Source of the DNA: Aeromicrobium fastidiosum
GTDB taxonomy: Bacteria; Actinomycetota; Actinomycetes; Propionibacteriales; Nocardioidaceae
DNA: 64,000 bases
Direction of reading: 5' to 3'
Assembly (NCBI RefSeq): GCF_017876595.1
Contig: NZ_JAGIOG010000001.1
Location: forward strand, 1,364,001 to 1,428,000
Of this stretch, positions 8,409-16,933 are shown in pieces. A program made the translations under genes and the position numbers. The notes below the pieces were generated by a model. It ran no database searches. It saw only the letters and a list, made by a program, of their open reading frames with translations, and was not told the origin of the DNA. Every line of letters begins with the position of its first letter. Positions within the stretch are counted from its first letter, which is position 1.

Positions 8409-9245
8409 ATGGCGGTGCTGTTCGCGCTGCTCGCTTCGGCGTGCGGCGGCACGGCCGACTTCGTGGGAGGCATCGCCAGTCGGCGCCTGCCCTCGGTCGT
8501 GGTCGTGGCCGCCTCGCAGTCGGCGGGCCTGGTCGTGATCCTGGTCGTGGCCCTCGTGACGCGACCCGTCAGCGCCCATCCGGGCCAGCTGGTCTGGGCC
8601 GTCGCGGCGGGAGTCGGGATGGTGCTGGGCCTCGTGTCGTTCTACTCCGCGCTGTCGGTCGGGACGATGGGGGTGGTCGCACCCGTCAGCGCACTCGGCG
8701 TCCTGGTGCCGGTGCTGTGGGGTGTCGTGCACCTCGGCGAGGTGCCCTCGCGCATCGCGGTCGCCGGTGCCGTCCTCGGCATCGCCGGAGTCGTGCTGGC
8801 CTCGGGGCCCGAGCTGACCGACCGGCTGGCCGGACGACCCATCGTGCTGGCGGCCTTCTCGGGGATCGGGTTCGGCTCGGCCACGGCGTTCATCGGCGAG
8901 GCGGCCGACGGTGGCATCGTGTGGACCGTCGTGATCCTCAAGGCCACGATCGTCGCGCTGTCGATGCCGGTGCTCGTGCGCCGACGGCGGACGCTGGCCG
9001 AGGTGCCCGGGCGCTGGCTCGCCGGCGTCGTGCTCTCGATCGGTGTCATCGACGTGGCCGGCACGCTGCTGCTCGCCCACGCGACGACTCTCGGCCTGGT
9101 GAGCCTCGTCGGCGTGGTCGCCTCGCTCTACCCGGTCTTCACGGTGCTCCTCGCCCGGTGGGTGCTGCGCGAGCGCATGCTGCCGGCGCAGCAGATCGGC
9201 GCGCTCGTGGCCTTCGCGGGCGTCGCCCTGCTCGGTCTCGCCTGA
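8409..9245 (+). CDS. EamA/DMT-superfamily transporter, 278 aa
   Basis: About ten hydrophobic segments in two repeated halves, as in drug/metabolite transporters of the EamA family; the second half ends with SLYPVFTVLLARWVLRERML, a typical EamA signature. The start is ATG 8409 with AGGAGG five bases upstream; an upstream in-frame frame with a hydrophilic leader was rejected. It is divergent from iclR copy 2. It probably exports or imports a small metabolite of the island's pathway, but direction and substrate cannot be told. Confidence 0.88.
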   Translation: MAVLFALLASACGGTADFVGGIASRRLPSVVVVAASQSAGLVVILVVALVTRPVSAHPGQLVWAVAAGVGMVLGLVSFYSALSVGTMGVVAPVSALGVLVPVLWGVVHLGEVPSRIAVAGAVLGIAGVVLASGPELTDRLAGRPIVLAAFSGIGFGSATAFIGEAADGGIVWTVVILKATIVALSMPVLVRRRRTLAEVPGRWLAGVVLSIGVIDVAGTLLLAHATTLGLVSLVGVVASLYPVFTVLLARWVLRERMLPAQQIGALVAFAGVALLGLA

Positions 9246-9326
9246 CCAGGGACCAATCTTTCGACGTCGGTGACGTCCCGGCAACCCGAACGCAGGAAGA
9301 TCAGTCCCACGCGGCGGAACCGGTGC

Positions 9327-9343
9327 GTGTCGCTCAGCGAACC
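9327..9343. promoter_or_regulatory. IclR-type operator candidate (site 6)
   Basis: GTGTCGCTCAGCGAACC, with 6 of 8 arm positions paired, lies 95 bp upstream of the APC permease start and about 80 bp after the EamA stop. It matches the island consensus. Confidence 0.5.
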
Positions 9344-9437
9344 GGGCGCGTGGTCACGGTCACCCTGAATCCCCACACTGTCCGCTAGTCGACGGCCGTA
9401 CCCCCCCATTGGCCGTCCCAGCAGGAGGAGCTATCCC

Positions 9438-10886
9438 ATGGCGGAACGAACAGAGACCAGTCGGTCTCTCCCGGGCAAGGAGACGGAGCTGGCGCAAGGA
9501 AGCCTCGGCGTCTCGCACATCGTCTTCATGGTCATGGCCGCAGTGGCACCCGCGGGTGGTGCCGTGGCGATCCTGCCCCTGGCGATCGGGCTGGGCGTCG
9601 GTGTCGGCACCCCGGGCATGTACGTGTTCGTCATGGCGATCATGCTGCTGTTCGCGGTCGGGTTCACCAAGATGGTTCCCCACGTCCACAATGCCGGTGC
9701 CTTCTTCGCCTACATCGTGCGCGGCCTGGGACGACCCCTCGGCCTCGCTGGCGCCTACATCGCCACCACGGCCTACCTCGCGCTCTCGGCAGCGACGGCC
9801 GGCGCCATGGGCTTCTTCGCCGCGGGCAGCGCGAACACGTTCTTCGGCATCGACCTGCCCTGGTGGGTCTACACCCTCGTCGGCCTGGTCGGCGTCTTCG
9901 CTCTCGGATACCGCAAGATCACCCTCGCTGCCAAGGTGCTGGGTGTCGCACTGGTCCTCGAGCTGCTCGTCATCCTGGTGCTCGACATCGCGATCGTCGC
10001 GGATCGGGGTCTCGGGAGCCTGCCGATGAGCTCGTTCAGCCCCGGCGAGATCTTCGTCCCCGGCGTGGTCGGCGTCGGCATGATCTTCGCCTTCTCGTGC
10101 TACCAGGGCTTCGAGGGCACCGCGATCTACGCCGAGGAGGCCAAGGACCCCGAGCGCACGGTGCCACGGGCGACCTACCTGTCGATGGGCTTCATCGGCG
10201 TGTTCTTCGTGCTGACCTCGTGGGCCTTCCTGGCCACGTCCGACGACGCCAGCGGAGCCGCGGCCGAGAACCCGGGCGGCTTCGCCTTCGCCCTCAGCGA
10301 CCAGTTCGTCGGATCGGCCTGGACGAAGGTCCTGGAGGTCCTGATCATCACGAGCATCTTCGCCGGCATGCTGGCCTTCCACAACGCGGCCGCGCGCTAC
10401 ATGTTCGCTCTCGGACGCGACGGCTTCCTGCCCCGCCAGATGCAGACGATCCACCCCCAGCACCAGTCCCCGGTGCTGGCCGGAGCGACCGCCTTCGTCA
10501 TCGAGACCGTCCTGGTCCTCGGCTTCGTCTTCGCGGGGCTCGACCCGCTGACCAACCTCTCCTCCTCCCTGACCGGGTTCGGAGCCGTCGGTCTCATGGT
10601 GCTCATCACGACCACCTCGCTGGCGGTCTTGGTCTTCTTCGCGCGTCAGGGGATCTACGGCTGGGCCCAGACCGTCGCCCCCGGCCTGTCGCTGATCGGC
10701 TTCGGCACCATCACGTACTTCGCCCTGTCGAACTTCCCGGCCATCACGGGCACCGACTCGGTGATCATCAACCGGATGCCGTACCTGCACGTGCTGACGG
10801 TCGTGATCGCGATCGCCGTGGCGCTGCGGGCCCGGAGCGAGCGGCCCGAGACCTACGCGAACATGGGGCGGACGCTTGTCGACTGA
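9438..10886 (+). CDS. APC-family amino acid/amine permease, 482 aa
   Basis: Twelve or so hydrophobic segments; the first begins with GVSHIVFMVMAAVAPAGG, the glycine-rich helix 1 of APC permeases. FAFSCYQGFEGTAIYAEEAKDP in the middle is the helix 6 to loop region typical of amino acid/polyamine/organocation carriers. AGGAGGAG lies just upstream of ATG 9438. It overlaps the next gene by 11 bp. A copper amine oxidase and an aldehyde dehydrogenase lie downstream, so the likely cargo is a primary amine; this is inference from context. Confidence 0.9.
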   Translation: MAERTETSRSLPGKETELAQGSLGVSHIVFMVMAAVAPAGGAVAILPLAIGLGVGVGTPGMYVFVMAIMLLFAVGFTKMVPHVHNAGAFFAYIVRGLGRPLGLAGAYIATTAYLALSAATAGAMGFFAAGSANTFFGIDLPWWVYTLVGLVGVFALGYRKITLAAKVLGVALVLELLVILVLDIAIVADRGLGSLPMSSFSPGEIFVPGVVGVGMIFAFSCYQGFEGTAIYAEEAKDPERTVPRATYLSMGFIGVFFVLTSWAFLATSDDASGAAAENPGGFAFALSDQFVGSAWTKVLEVLIITSIFAGMLAFHNAAARYMFALGRDGFLPRQMQTIHPQHQSPVLAGATAFVIETVLVLGFVFAGLDPLTNLSSSLTGFGAVGLMVLITTTSLAVLVFFARQGIYGWAQTVAPGLSLIGFGTITYFALSNFPAITGTDSVIINRMPYLHVLTVVIAIAVALRARSERPETYANMGRTLVD

Positions 10887-11712
10887 CCTCGTCGACGCAC
10901 CCGTGCGCCTGGGGTACGCCGACACGCCGTTGGGGCAGCTTCACTACGCGGAGGCCGGTTCGGGGGGCACTCCGGTCATCTGCCTGCACCAGACCCCGCG
11001 GTCGCACGACGAGTTCGCCGAGCTGATGCCGCTGGTCGGCCCGCACCACCGCATCATCGCGATGGACATGTACGGGTTCGGCCAGTCGGCCAAGCCGCAG
11101 GGTCCCCAGAGCATCGAGCAGTACGCATCGGGTGCCCTGCACCTGGCCGATGCGCTGGGCCTCGAGCGGTTCGCGGTGATGGGTCACCACACGGGTGCCG
11201 TCGTCGCGATCGAGGTGGGGGCGGCCGCACCTGACCGGGTCTCCGGGGCAGTGCTGTCGTCGCCGTCCTGGACCGGCCCGGAGTTCCGGGCGACCCAGGC
11301 CGAGGGTCCGGGCGGCGTCGACGACGCCGAGGTGGACGAGGGGGGCGGTCACCTCGTGACGTGGTGGAACCAGCGCCGGCCCCACTACCCGGCGGGCCGG
11401 CCGGACCTGCTCGACCGCTACGTCCGCGACGCGTTGGCACCCGGCGTCGACCCGCTCGAGGGCCACGTCGCGTGCGCGCGGTACGTCATGGAGGAGCGCA
11501 TCGGCCTGGTCGCGGCTCCCGTGCTGATCCTGGGCGCGGACGCCGACCCGTTCGCGTTCCCGGACGTCGAGGTCGTGCAGGAGCGGTTGACCGGGGCGCG
11601 CAGCGTCGACGTCTCGGTCATCGAGGGCGGCATGATCCCGCTCACCGAGCAGCTGCCCGAAGCCGTCGCGGCGGCAGTCGTCCCGTTCCTGGACGGGCTC
11701 GTCGGTCGATAG
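10876..11712 (+). CDS. Alpha/beta-fold protein lacking Ser and His catalytic residues, 278 aa
   Basis: Paralog of the truncated gene at 1-525. HQTPRS is at 38-43 and the elbow is GHHTGA (103-108), with His where the nucleophilic Ser belongs. Near the C-terminus the position normally held by the catalytic His (G.GH) reads EGGMIPLTEQ, with Met at 253. An acid-loop aspartate is present in GADADPF. The start is taken as TTG 10876, overlapping the permease; GTG 10901 is an alternative. Both the nucleophile and the general base of a classical hydrolase appear to be absent, so a lyase-like or binding role is possible. The fold is secure, the function unknown. Confidence 0.8.
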   Translation: MSTDLVDAPVRLGYADTPLGQLHYAEAGSGGTPVICLHQTPRSHDEFAELMPLVGPHHRIIAMDMYGFGQSAKPQGPQSIEQYASGALHLADALGLERFAVMGHHTGAVVAIEVGAAAPDRVSGAVLSSPSWTGPEFRATQAEGPGGVDDAEVDEGGGHLVTWWNQRRPHYPAGRPDLLDRYVRDALAPGVDPLEGHVACARYVMEERIGLVAAPVLILGADADPFAFPDVEVVQERLTGARSVDVSVIEGGMIPLTEQLPEAVAAAVVPFLDGLVGR

Positions 11713-11790
11713 CGACTGTGACGGCAGGGCATCGACGGTGGCGGCATCCTGCGGGGTGCCGCCACCGTCGTGCGTCCCGGCGGGAGCGCG

Positions 11791-11807
11791 GGCCCGCTGA
11801 GCGAAAC
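11791..11807. promoter_or_regulatory. IclR-type operator candidate (site 7)
   Basis: GGCCCGCTGAGCGAAAC lies 72 bp upstream of the copper amine oxidase start and 79 bp after the previous stop, in an otherwise empty gap. It matches the island consensus closely. Confidence 0.5.
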
Positions 11808-11878
11808 GCACATGCCCCACGGAGGGCGAGCCGGTGATTGTGTGGGCGGCACCTTGCACGACGAAAGGACCCACCCCC

Positions 11879-13819
11879 GTGCGCAACCCCCTGTTCGACT
11901 CCCTGACCGCCGACGAGATGCGTCGTGTGGCGGCCATCGTCCGGCGCGAGAACGTCGCCGAGCGTCCCGGCTTCTCCGCGGTCTACACCGACGAGCCCGA
12001 CAAGCGGCTCCTGCGCGACGGCGTCGACGTGGCGCGGCGTGCGCGCGTCCTGCTCGTCGACCGCGCGTCGGGCGCCACCCACGATCTCGTCGTCGATCTC
12101 GACGCCGACTCGCTGGTCTCGTCGAAGCCGATCAACGACGGTGCGGCACCCGTGCTGCTCGAGGAGTTCGACCTGGTGCCGGACCTCATCAAGCAGGACC
12201 CGCGCTACATCGAGGCGCTCGCCAAGCGCGGCATCACCGACATGGACAAGGTGCAGATCGACCCGTGGGGCGTCGCCAACATGGCGGTTCCCGGCGTGCT
12301 CGACTACCCCGTCGAGGGGCGCCGGCTGGCCGGCTCGGTCACGTACTACCGCGACTTCCCGGCCGACAACGGCTATGCCCACCCCGTCGAGGGCGTCATC
12401 GCCGTCGTCGACCTCGTGACGCTCGAGGTCCTCGAGGTGCACGACTTCGGCGTGCGACCCATGAACAAGGAGCAGGCCAACTACACGGCGGACGCCAACC
12501 AGCCCATGCGCACCGACATCGCGCCGCTCGAGATCACCCAGCCCCAGGGCGTCGGTTTCACGATCGACGGCCCCGAGCTGACGTGGCAGAAGTGGCGCTT
12601 CCGCATCAACTGGCACCCGCTCGAGGGCCTCGTGCTGCACGCCGTGGAGTACCAGGACGACGGCGAGTACCGCTCGGTGCTGCACCGCGCCTCGCTCGGC
12701 GAGATGGTCGTGCCGTACGGCGACCCGTCCAAGGAGCACTTCTGGCGCAGCGCCTTCGACGCCGGCGAGTTCGGCCTCGGCAAGCTGGCCAACTCCCTGC
12801 GCCTCGGCTGCGACTGCCTCGGCGAGATCGTCTACCTCGACGCGGTCAACGCCGGCGAGGACGGCGAGCCGACGACGGTCGAGAACGCGATCTGCATCCA
12901 CGAGGAGGACGCCGGCATCCTCTGGAAGCACACCGACTGGGTGACCGGCGACGTCGACGTGCGGCGCTCGCGCAAGCTCGTCGTCAGCTTCATCGCGACG
13001 GTCGGCAACTACCACTACGGCTTCTACTGGAACTTCTTCCAGGACGCGTCGATCCAGGTCGAGGTCAAGCTGCTCGGCATCGTCCAGACCCGCTCGGTCG
13101 AGGCGGGGGAGACGTCGAAGCACGGCACCCGCATCGCCGAGAACCTCGTCGCGACGTACCACCAGCACCTGTTCTCGTTCCGCCTCGACCCCGAGGTCGA
13201 CGGCTGGGAGAACACCGTCGTCCAGAACGACGCCTACGGCGTGCCGGTCGGCCCCGACAACCCGTACGGCAACGCGATCGGCGTCCACCGCACCGTGATC
13301 GACCACGAGCTGGCGGGCGACGACCACACCAACACGCAGACGTCGCGCAACTGGTCGGTCGTCAACCGGTCGAAGACCAACGCCTGGGGCAACCCGGTCG
13401 GCTACAAGTTCCTGCCCGGCTGGTCGTCGGCCACGATGCTCGCCCAGGCGCCGTCGCTGGTCGCCAAGCGGGCGGGCTTCGCGACCCGCAACATGTGGGT
13501 CACGCCCTACTCGCCCGACGAGATGCGTCCCAGTGGCGACTTCCCGAACCAGAGCCGATCGGGCGACGGCCTGCCCCGCTGGACGGCGGCCGACCGGCCG
13601 ACCGAGGACACCGACGTCGTCCTGTGGCACACCCTCGGCGTGACGCACGTGCCGCGGGCCGAGGACTGGCCCGTCATGCCGACGGAGGTCGCGGGCTTCA
13701 TGTTGATGCCGGCCAACTTCTTCGACAAGAACCCCGCCCTCGACGTCCCCGCGTCGCAGTCCGCCCACACCGGCGGCAGCGGACACGGCGACCGTCCCAC
13801 CGACCAGCACTGCCACTGA
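11879..13819 (+). CDS. Copper-containing primary-amine oxidase, 646 aa
   Basis: Oxidatively deaminates a primary amine to aldehyde, ammonia and H2O2. Every core residue can be placed: catalytic base Asp 294 (FDAGEFGLG), the topaquinone precursor Tyr 378 in VGNYHYGFYW, and copper ligands His 428, His 430 (YHQHLF) and His 590 (GVTHVPR). Spacing and length match the Arthrobacter globiformis enzyme family. The residue after the Tyr is His rather than the usual Asp or Glu. I start at GTG 11879, which has AAAGGA upstream; GTG 11834 is an alternative. The cluster of permease before it and aldehyde dehydrogenase after it forms an amine-to-acid route. Confidence 0.94.
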   Translation: MRNPLFDSLTADEMRRVAAIVRRENVAERPGFSAVYTDEPDKRLLRDGVDVARRARVLLVDRASGATHDLVVDLDADSLVSSKPINDGAAPVLLEEFDLVPDLIKQDPRYIEALAKRGITDMDKVQIDPWGVANMAVPGVLDYPVEGRRLAGSVTYYRDFPADNGYAHPVEGVIAVVDLVTLEVLEVHDFGVRPMNKEQANYTADANQPMRTDIAPLEITQPQGVGFTIDGPELTWQKWRFRINWHPLEGLVLHAVEYQDDGEYRSVLHRASLGEMVVPYGDPSKEHFWRSAFDAGEFGLGKLANSLRLGCDCLGEIVYLDAVNAGEDGEPTTVENAICIHEEDAGILWKHTDWVTGDVDVRRSRKLVVSFIATVGNYHYGFYWNFFQDASIQVEVKLLGIVQTRSVEAGETSKHGTRIAENLVATYHQHLFSFRLDPEVDGWENTVVQNDAYGVPVGPDNPYGNAIGVHRTVIDHELAGDDHTNTQTSRNWSVVNRSKTNAWGNPVGYKFLPGWSSATMLAQAPSLVAKRAGFATRNMWVTPYSPDEMRPSGDFPNQSRSGDGLPRWTAADRPTEDTDVVLWHTLGVTHVPRAEDWPVMPTEVAGFMLMPANFFDKNPALDVPASQSAHTGGSGHGDRPTDQHCH

Positions 13820-13844
13820 CGTGTCGGCCTCAGGAAGGACCCTC

Positions 13845-14315
13845 ATGGACTCCACGACATCCCGCGCCGGGACAGCTCGGCCTCCGCGTGATCTCGCGAC
13901 GACGGCGATCCCCGTCGTCGCCGTCACCTGCTTCGCGGTGCACGTCGTGCTCCTCGTGGCGACCGGCACGTCGATGCTGACGATGAGCGTCACGATGCTG
14001 GTGCTGTCGGGCCTGTGCGTCGCGTGCACGTGGCGGGCCGGAGCGACGCACGGCCGTCGCGACCACTCGGTCGCTGCGGCGGTGGCGCTGACGATGATCG
14101 TGGTGCACCTGCTGATGATGTCGTCGGGTGGCGGGGGCCACTCCGGCATGGACCACGCCGCGATGGGTCACGCGGGCATGCAGATGGCGTCGGACGGGCA
14201 GGCGTCGTCGGGCTTCGTGGACGGGCTGATGAACACCGGCCTGGCCCTCGCGGCCGTGCAGGTCGTGCTGGCCGCCGGGGCAGCGCTGCGTCCGAGCCGC
14301 CGGAGCATCGCATGA
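13845..14315 (+). CDS. Small membrane protein with His/Met-rich metal-binding loop, 156 aa
   Basis: Four hydrophobic segments are visible. Between the third and fourth is a loop, GHSGMDHAAMGHAGMQM (98-114), with three His and four Met in seventeen residues. Such HxxM repeats bind copper in periplasmic copper proteins. AGGAAGG precedes ATG 13845, and the stop overlaps the aldehyde dehydrogenase start, so it is co-translated with amine oxidase and dehydrogenase. The position suggests a role in copper handling for the amine oxidase; this is inference. No named family is recognised with certainty. Confidence 0.8.
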   Translation: MDSTTSRAGTARPPRDLATTAIPVVAVTCFAVHVVLLVATGTSMLTMSVTMLVLSGLCVACTWRAGATHGRRDHSVAAAVALTMIVVHLLMMSSGGGGHSGMDHAAMGHAGMQMASDGQASSGFVDGLMNTGLALAAVQVVLAAGAALRPSRRSIA

Positions 14316-15820
14316 GCGCGCCGAGTCGCAACGCCTACGCCCCGACCGCCGACTACCTCCAGCTGATCGGCGGCGACTGGGTCACGGGCTCCGGGACGTT
14401 CGAGGCGATCGACCCCAGCGTCGGCACCCCGTGGGCGTTGCTCGCCCAGGGCTCGGCGAACGACGTCGAGCGGGCCGTGGCGGCCGCCACGGCCGCCTTC
14501 CGCGACTGGCGCCGGACGACGGTCGACCGCCGGCAGGCCGTGCTGCTGGAGATCGCCGACCGCTTCGAGGCCGACAGCGAGCGGTTCGCCTCGCTGCTGG
14601 CCACCGAGAACGGCCGACCGATCCGGGAGGCGTTCATCGCCGACATCCCGACGGTGCAGGCCATCTTCCGGTTCTACGCCGGTGCGATCCGGGCGTTCAA
14701 CGGCGAGCAGATACCGCTGGCCAACCCCGACACCCTGCTCTACACCAAGCGCGAGCCGCTGGGCGTCGTCGCCGCGGTGCTGTCGTGGAACTCCCCGATC
14801 ATCACCTTCGCCAACAAGGTGGCACCGGCCATCGCGGCCGGCAACACGATCGTGGTCAAGCCGTCGGAGTACGCCTCGGCCAGCATCCTCGAGCTCGCGG
14901 CCGTCATCGGCGACGCCCTGCCGCCGGGAGTGCTCAACATCGTGACGGGCGTCGGTCCCGAGACCGGGGCTGCGCTCGTGTCCCACCCCGACATCGCCAA
15001 GATCACCTTCACGGGCGGTCCCGCGACGGCGACCGCGATCCTCGGATCCGCGGCCCGCACGCTGACGCCCAGCCTGATGGAGCTGGGCGGCAAGGGTCCC
15101 ATGATCGTCGCGGCCGACGCCGACCTCGAGGTCGCCGTGCAGGACGCCCTGATGGGCATCTACCTGGCCAACGGCGAGGCGTGCATCGCCTCGTCGCGGC
15201 TGCTGCTGCACGACACGATCCACGACGAGTTCGTGGCGCGCTTCAGCGAGGTCGCCCGCAGCATCACGGTCGGCGACGCGACCGACCCCGCCAGCGAGAT
15301 GGGCCCCTTGGTCTCTCGCCAGCAGCTCGAGCTCGTGCGCGGACACCTCGACGGTGCCCGCGCCGAGGGCGTCACGGTGCTGGCCGGCGACGAGCCGCTC
15401 GACCTCGACCCCTCGCTCGCCGGAGGCTTCTACCAGCGACCCGTGCTTCTGGCCGATCCCGAGGGCGGGGCCACCATCACGCGCAGCGAGGTGTTCGGGC
15501 CCGTGACGGTCGCCGAGCGCTTCAGCACCGACGAGGAGGCGATCGCCCGGGCGAACGCCAACCGCTACGGTCTCGCCGCCGGCGTCTGGACCAACGACCT
15601 GCGTCGAGCCCACCGCATGGCCGACGAGCTCGACGCCGGCATCGTCTGGGTCAACCGCTGGTTCGACCTGGCACCGGGCATGCCGATGGGAGGTCGGGGC
15701 GACAGCGGCTTCGGGCGCGAGCTGTCGTTCGAGACGCTGCGCGAGTACAGCGCGGTCAAGTCGGTCAACATCGACCTGAGCACGGATCGTCCACCGCTGT
15801 GGGGGCTGTCCGGTCGGTGA
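14312..15820 (+). CDS. NAD(P)-dependent aldehyde dehydrogenase, 502 aa
   Basis: Full-length ALDH superfamily enzyme with the general base Glu 257 (MELGGKGP) and nucleophile Cys 291 (NGEACIASS). SWNSPIITFANKVAPAIAAGN is the coenzyme-binding segment. ATG 14312 overlaps the stop of the membrane protein. The likely role is oxidation of the aldehyde released by the amine oxidase to the acid, which the AMP ligase of this island could then activate. The substrate is inferred from position only. Confidence 0.93.
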   Translation: MSAPSRNAYAPTADYLQLIGGDWVTGSGTFEAIDPSVGTPWALLAQGSANDVERAVAAATAAFRDWRRTTVDRRQAVLLEIADRFEADSERFASLLATENGRPIREAFIADIPTVQAIFRFYAGAIRAFNGEQIPLANPDTLLYTKREPLGVVAAVLSWNSPIITFANKVAPAIAAGNTIVVKPSEYASASILELAAVIGDALPPGVLNIVTGVGPETGAALVSHPDIAKITFTGGPATATAILGSAARTLTPSLMELGGKGPMIVAADADLEVAVQDALMGIYLANGEACIASSRLLLHDTIHDEFVARFSEVARSITVGDATDPASEMGPLVSRQQLELVRGHLDGARAEGVTVLAGDEPLDLDPSLAGGFYQRPVLLADPEGGATITRSEVFGPVTVAERFSTDEEAIARANANRYGLAAGVWTNDLRRAHRMADELDAGIVWVNRWFDLAPGMPMGGRGDSGFGRELSFETLREYSAVKSVNIDLSTDRPPLWGLSGR

Positions 15821-15843
15821 CCGAATCGTGATTGGCTGTCCAC

Positions 15844-16416
15844 ATGGACTCCATCCCCGGCATCGCTCGTGAGGACGAGAGGCTCTCCAGCAAGGACAAG
15901 CTGCTCGACGCCGCGATCCACATCGCGGGTCGAGAGGGCCTGTCGGCGGTGACCTACCGCGCGGTGGCCGCCCGAGCCGGCGTCACCCACGGTCTGGTGC
16001 GACACCACTTCGGCACGCGCGAGCAGCTGCTCAACGAGGCCTTCCGCCGAGCCGCCGAGCAGGACTCCGACGGCGTGCGGCTGAGGGCGGACTCCGTCGA
16101 GGAGTTCGCCTCGACGTACGTCGAGTACTTCAACGCCTCGTGGGAGCGGGCGGTGCTGCAGTTCGACGAGACGACGCAGGCCATCCGGGGCGCCCTTCCC
16201 ATGGACAACATCCGCCTGCAGTACGAGGGCTACATCGAGAAGGTGCGCGACACGTTCAGCGCCATCGGGGTCGACGACCCGGACGGTCGGGTGGCCGCCC
16301 TGGTGTTCGCGGCCCTCGACGGACTCGCGCTGCAGCACCTGATCTTCCGCGAGGACCTGCGCACCGAGCAGGTGCTCGACGCGCTGCGCGACATCCTCAC
16401 CCGCCTCGCCGACTGA
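15844..16416 (+). CDS. TetR-family transcriptional regulator, 190 aa
   Basis: The N-terminal helix-turn-helix is typical: KLLDAAIHIAGREGLSAVTYR, then VAARAGVTHGLVRHHFGTREQLL. The C-terminal ligand domain is helical and unassigned. ATG 15844 is chosen over TTG 15832; neither has a clear ribosome site. It lies 23 bp after the aldehyde dehydrogenase, same strand, and is convergent with the peroxidase gene. It could respond to an amine or aldehyde, but nothing shows which promoter it controls. Confidence 0.87.
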   Translation: MDSIPGIAREDERLSSKDKLLDAAIHIAGREGLSAVTYRAVAARAGVTHGLVRHHFGTREQLLNEAFRRAAEQDSDGVRLRADSVEEFASTYVEYFNASWERAVLQFDETTQAIRGALPMDNIRLQYEGYIEKVRDTFSAIGVDDPDGRVAALVFAALDGLALQHLIFREDLRTEQVLDALRDILTRLAD

Positions 16417-16429
16417 CTCGGGTCGAGGG

Positions 16430-16924
16430 TCAGGATCCGGAGGTGATCGCCTCCACCGCGGCGATCACGCGTGCGTCGTCCGGCGTGACGGCCGGGCGGA
16501 AGCGCGACACGACCTCGCCGTCGCCCGTGATGAGGAACTTCTCGAAGTTCCACTCCACGTCGCCGGCCTGGCCGTCCTCGTCGGTCGTGGCGACCAGCGC
16601 CGCGTAGACGGGGTGGCGTCCGTCGCCGTTGACGTCGACCTTCTCGGTCATCGGGAACGTCACGCCGTACGTCAGCGAGCAGAAGTCGGCGATCTCGCCG
16701 GACGTGCCCGGCTCCTGGCCGCCGAACTGGTTGCACGGCAGGCCGACGACCGTGAAGCCGCGATCGGCGTACGTCTCGTGCAGCTGCTCGAGCGCGGTGT
16801 ACTGCGGGGTGAGCCCGCACTTCGAGGCGACGTTGACGAGCAGGGCCGGACGGCCGCCCGTGATCTTGCCGAGCGTCGTCTGCGTGCCGTCGAGACGGGT
16901 GATCGGTGCGTCGAGAAGCGTCAT
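16430..16924 (-). CDS. Cysteine-type glutathione peroxidase family protein, 164 aa
   Basis: Thioredoxin-fold peroxidase: catalytic Cys 36 in VASKCGLTPQY, the Gln in NQFGGQEP and the Trp-Asn pair in VEWNFEKF form the conserved tetrad. Bacterial cysteine forms usually use thioredoxin rather than glutathione. It is the last gene of the minus-strand electron-transfer unit, 9 bp after the MFS gene. Amine oxidase and oxygenase chemistry nearby would generate peroxide, so a protective role fits; that link is inference. Confidence 0.93.
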   Translation of the reverse strand: MTLLDAPITRLDGTQTTLGKITGGRPALLVNVASKCGLTPQYTALEQLHETYADRGFTVVGLPCNQFGGQEPGTSGEIADFCSLTYGVTFPMTEKVDVNGDGRHPVYAALVATTDEDGQAGDVEWNFEKFLITGDGEVVSRFRPAVTPDDARVIAAVEAITSGS

Positions 16925-16933
16925 GGTCCGAGG

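Noticed and set aside
11642..14149. An 835-codon open frame antisense to the amine oxidase and its neighbours
   Set aside because: It is the high-GC shadow of real genes on the plus strand, which carry complete catalytic motifs; the antisense translation is Arg/Val/Asp-rich and without motif.
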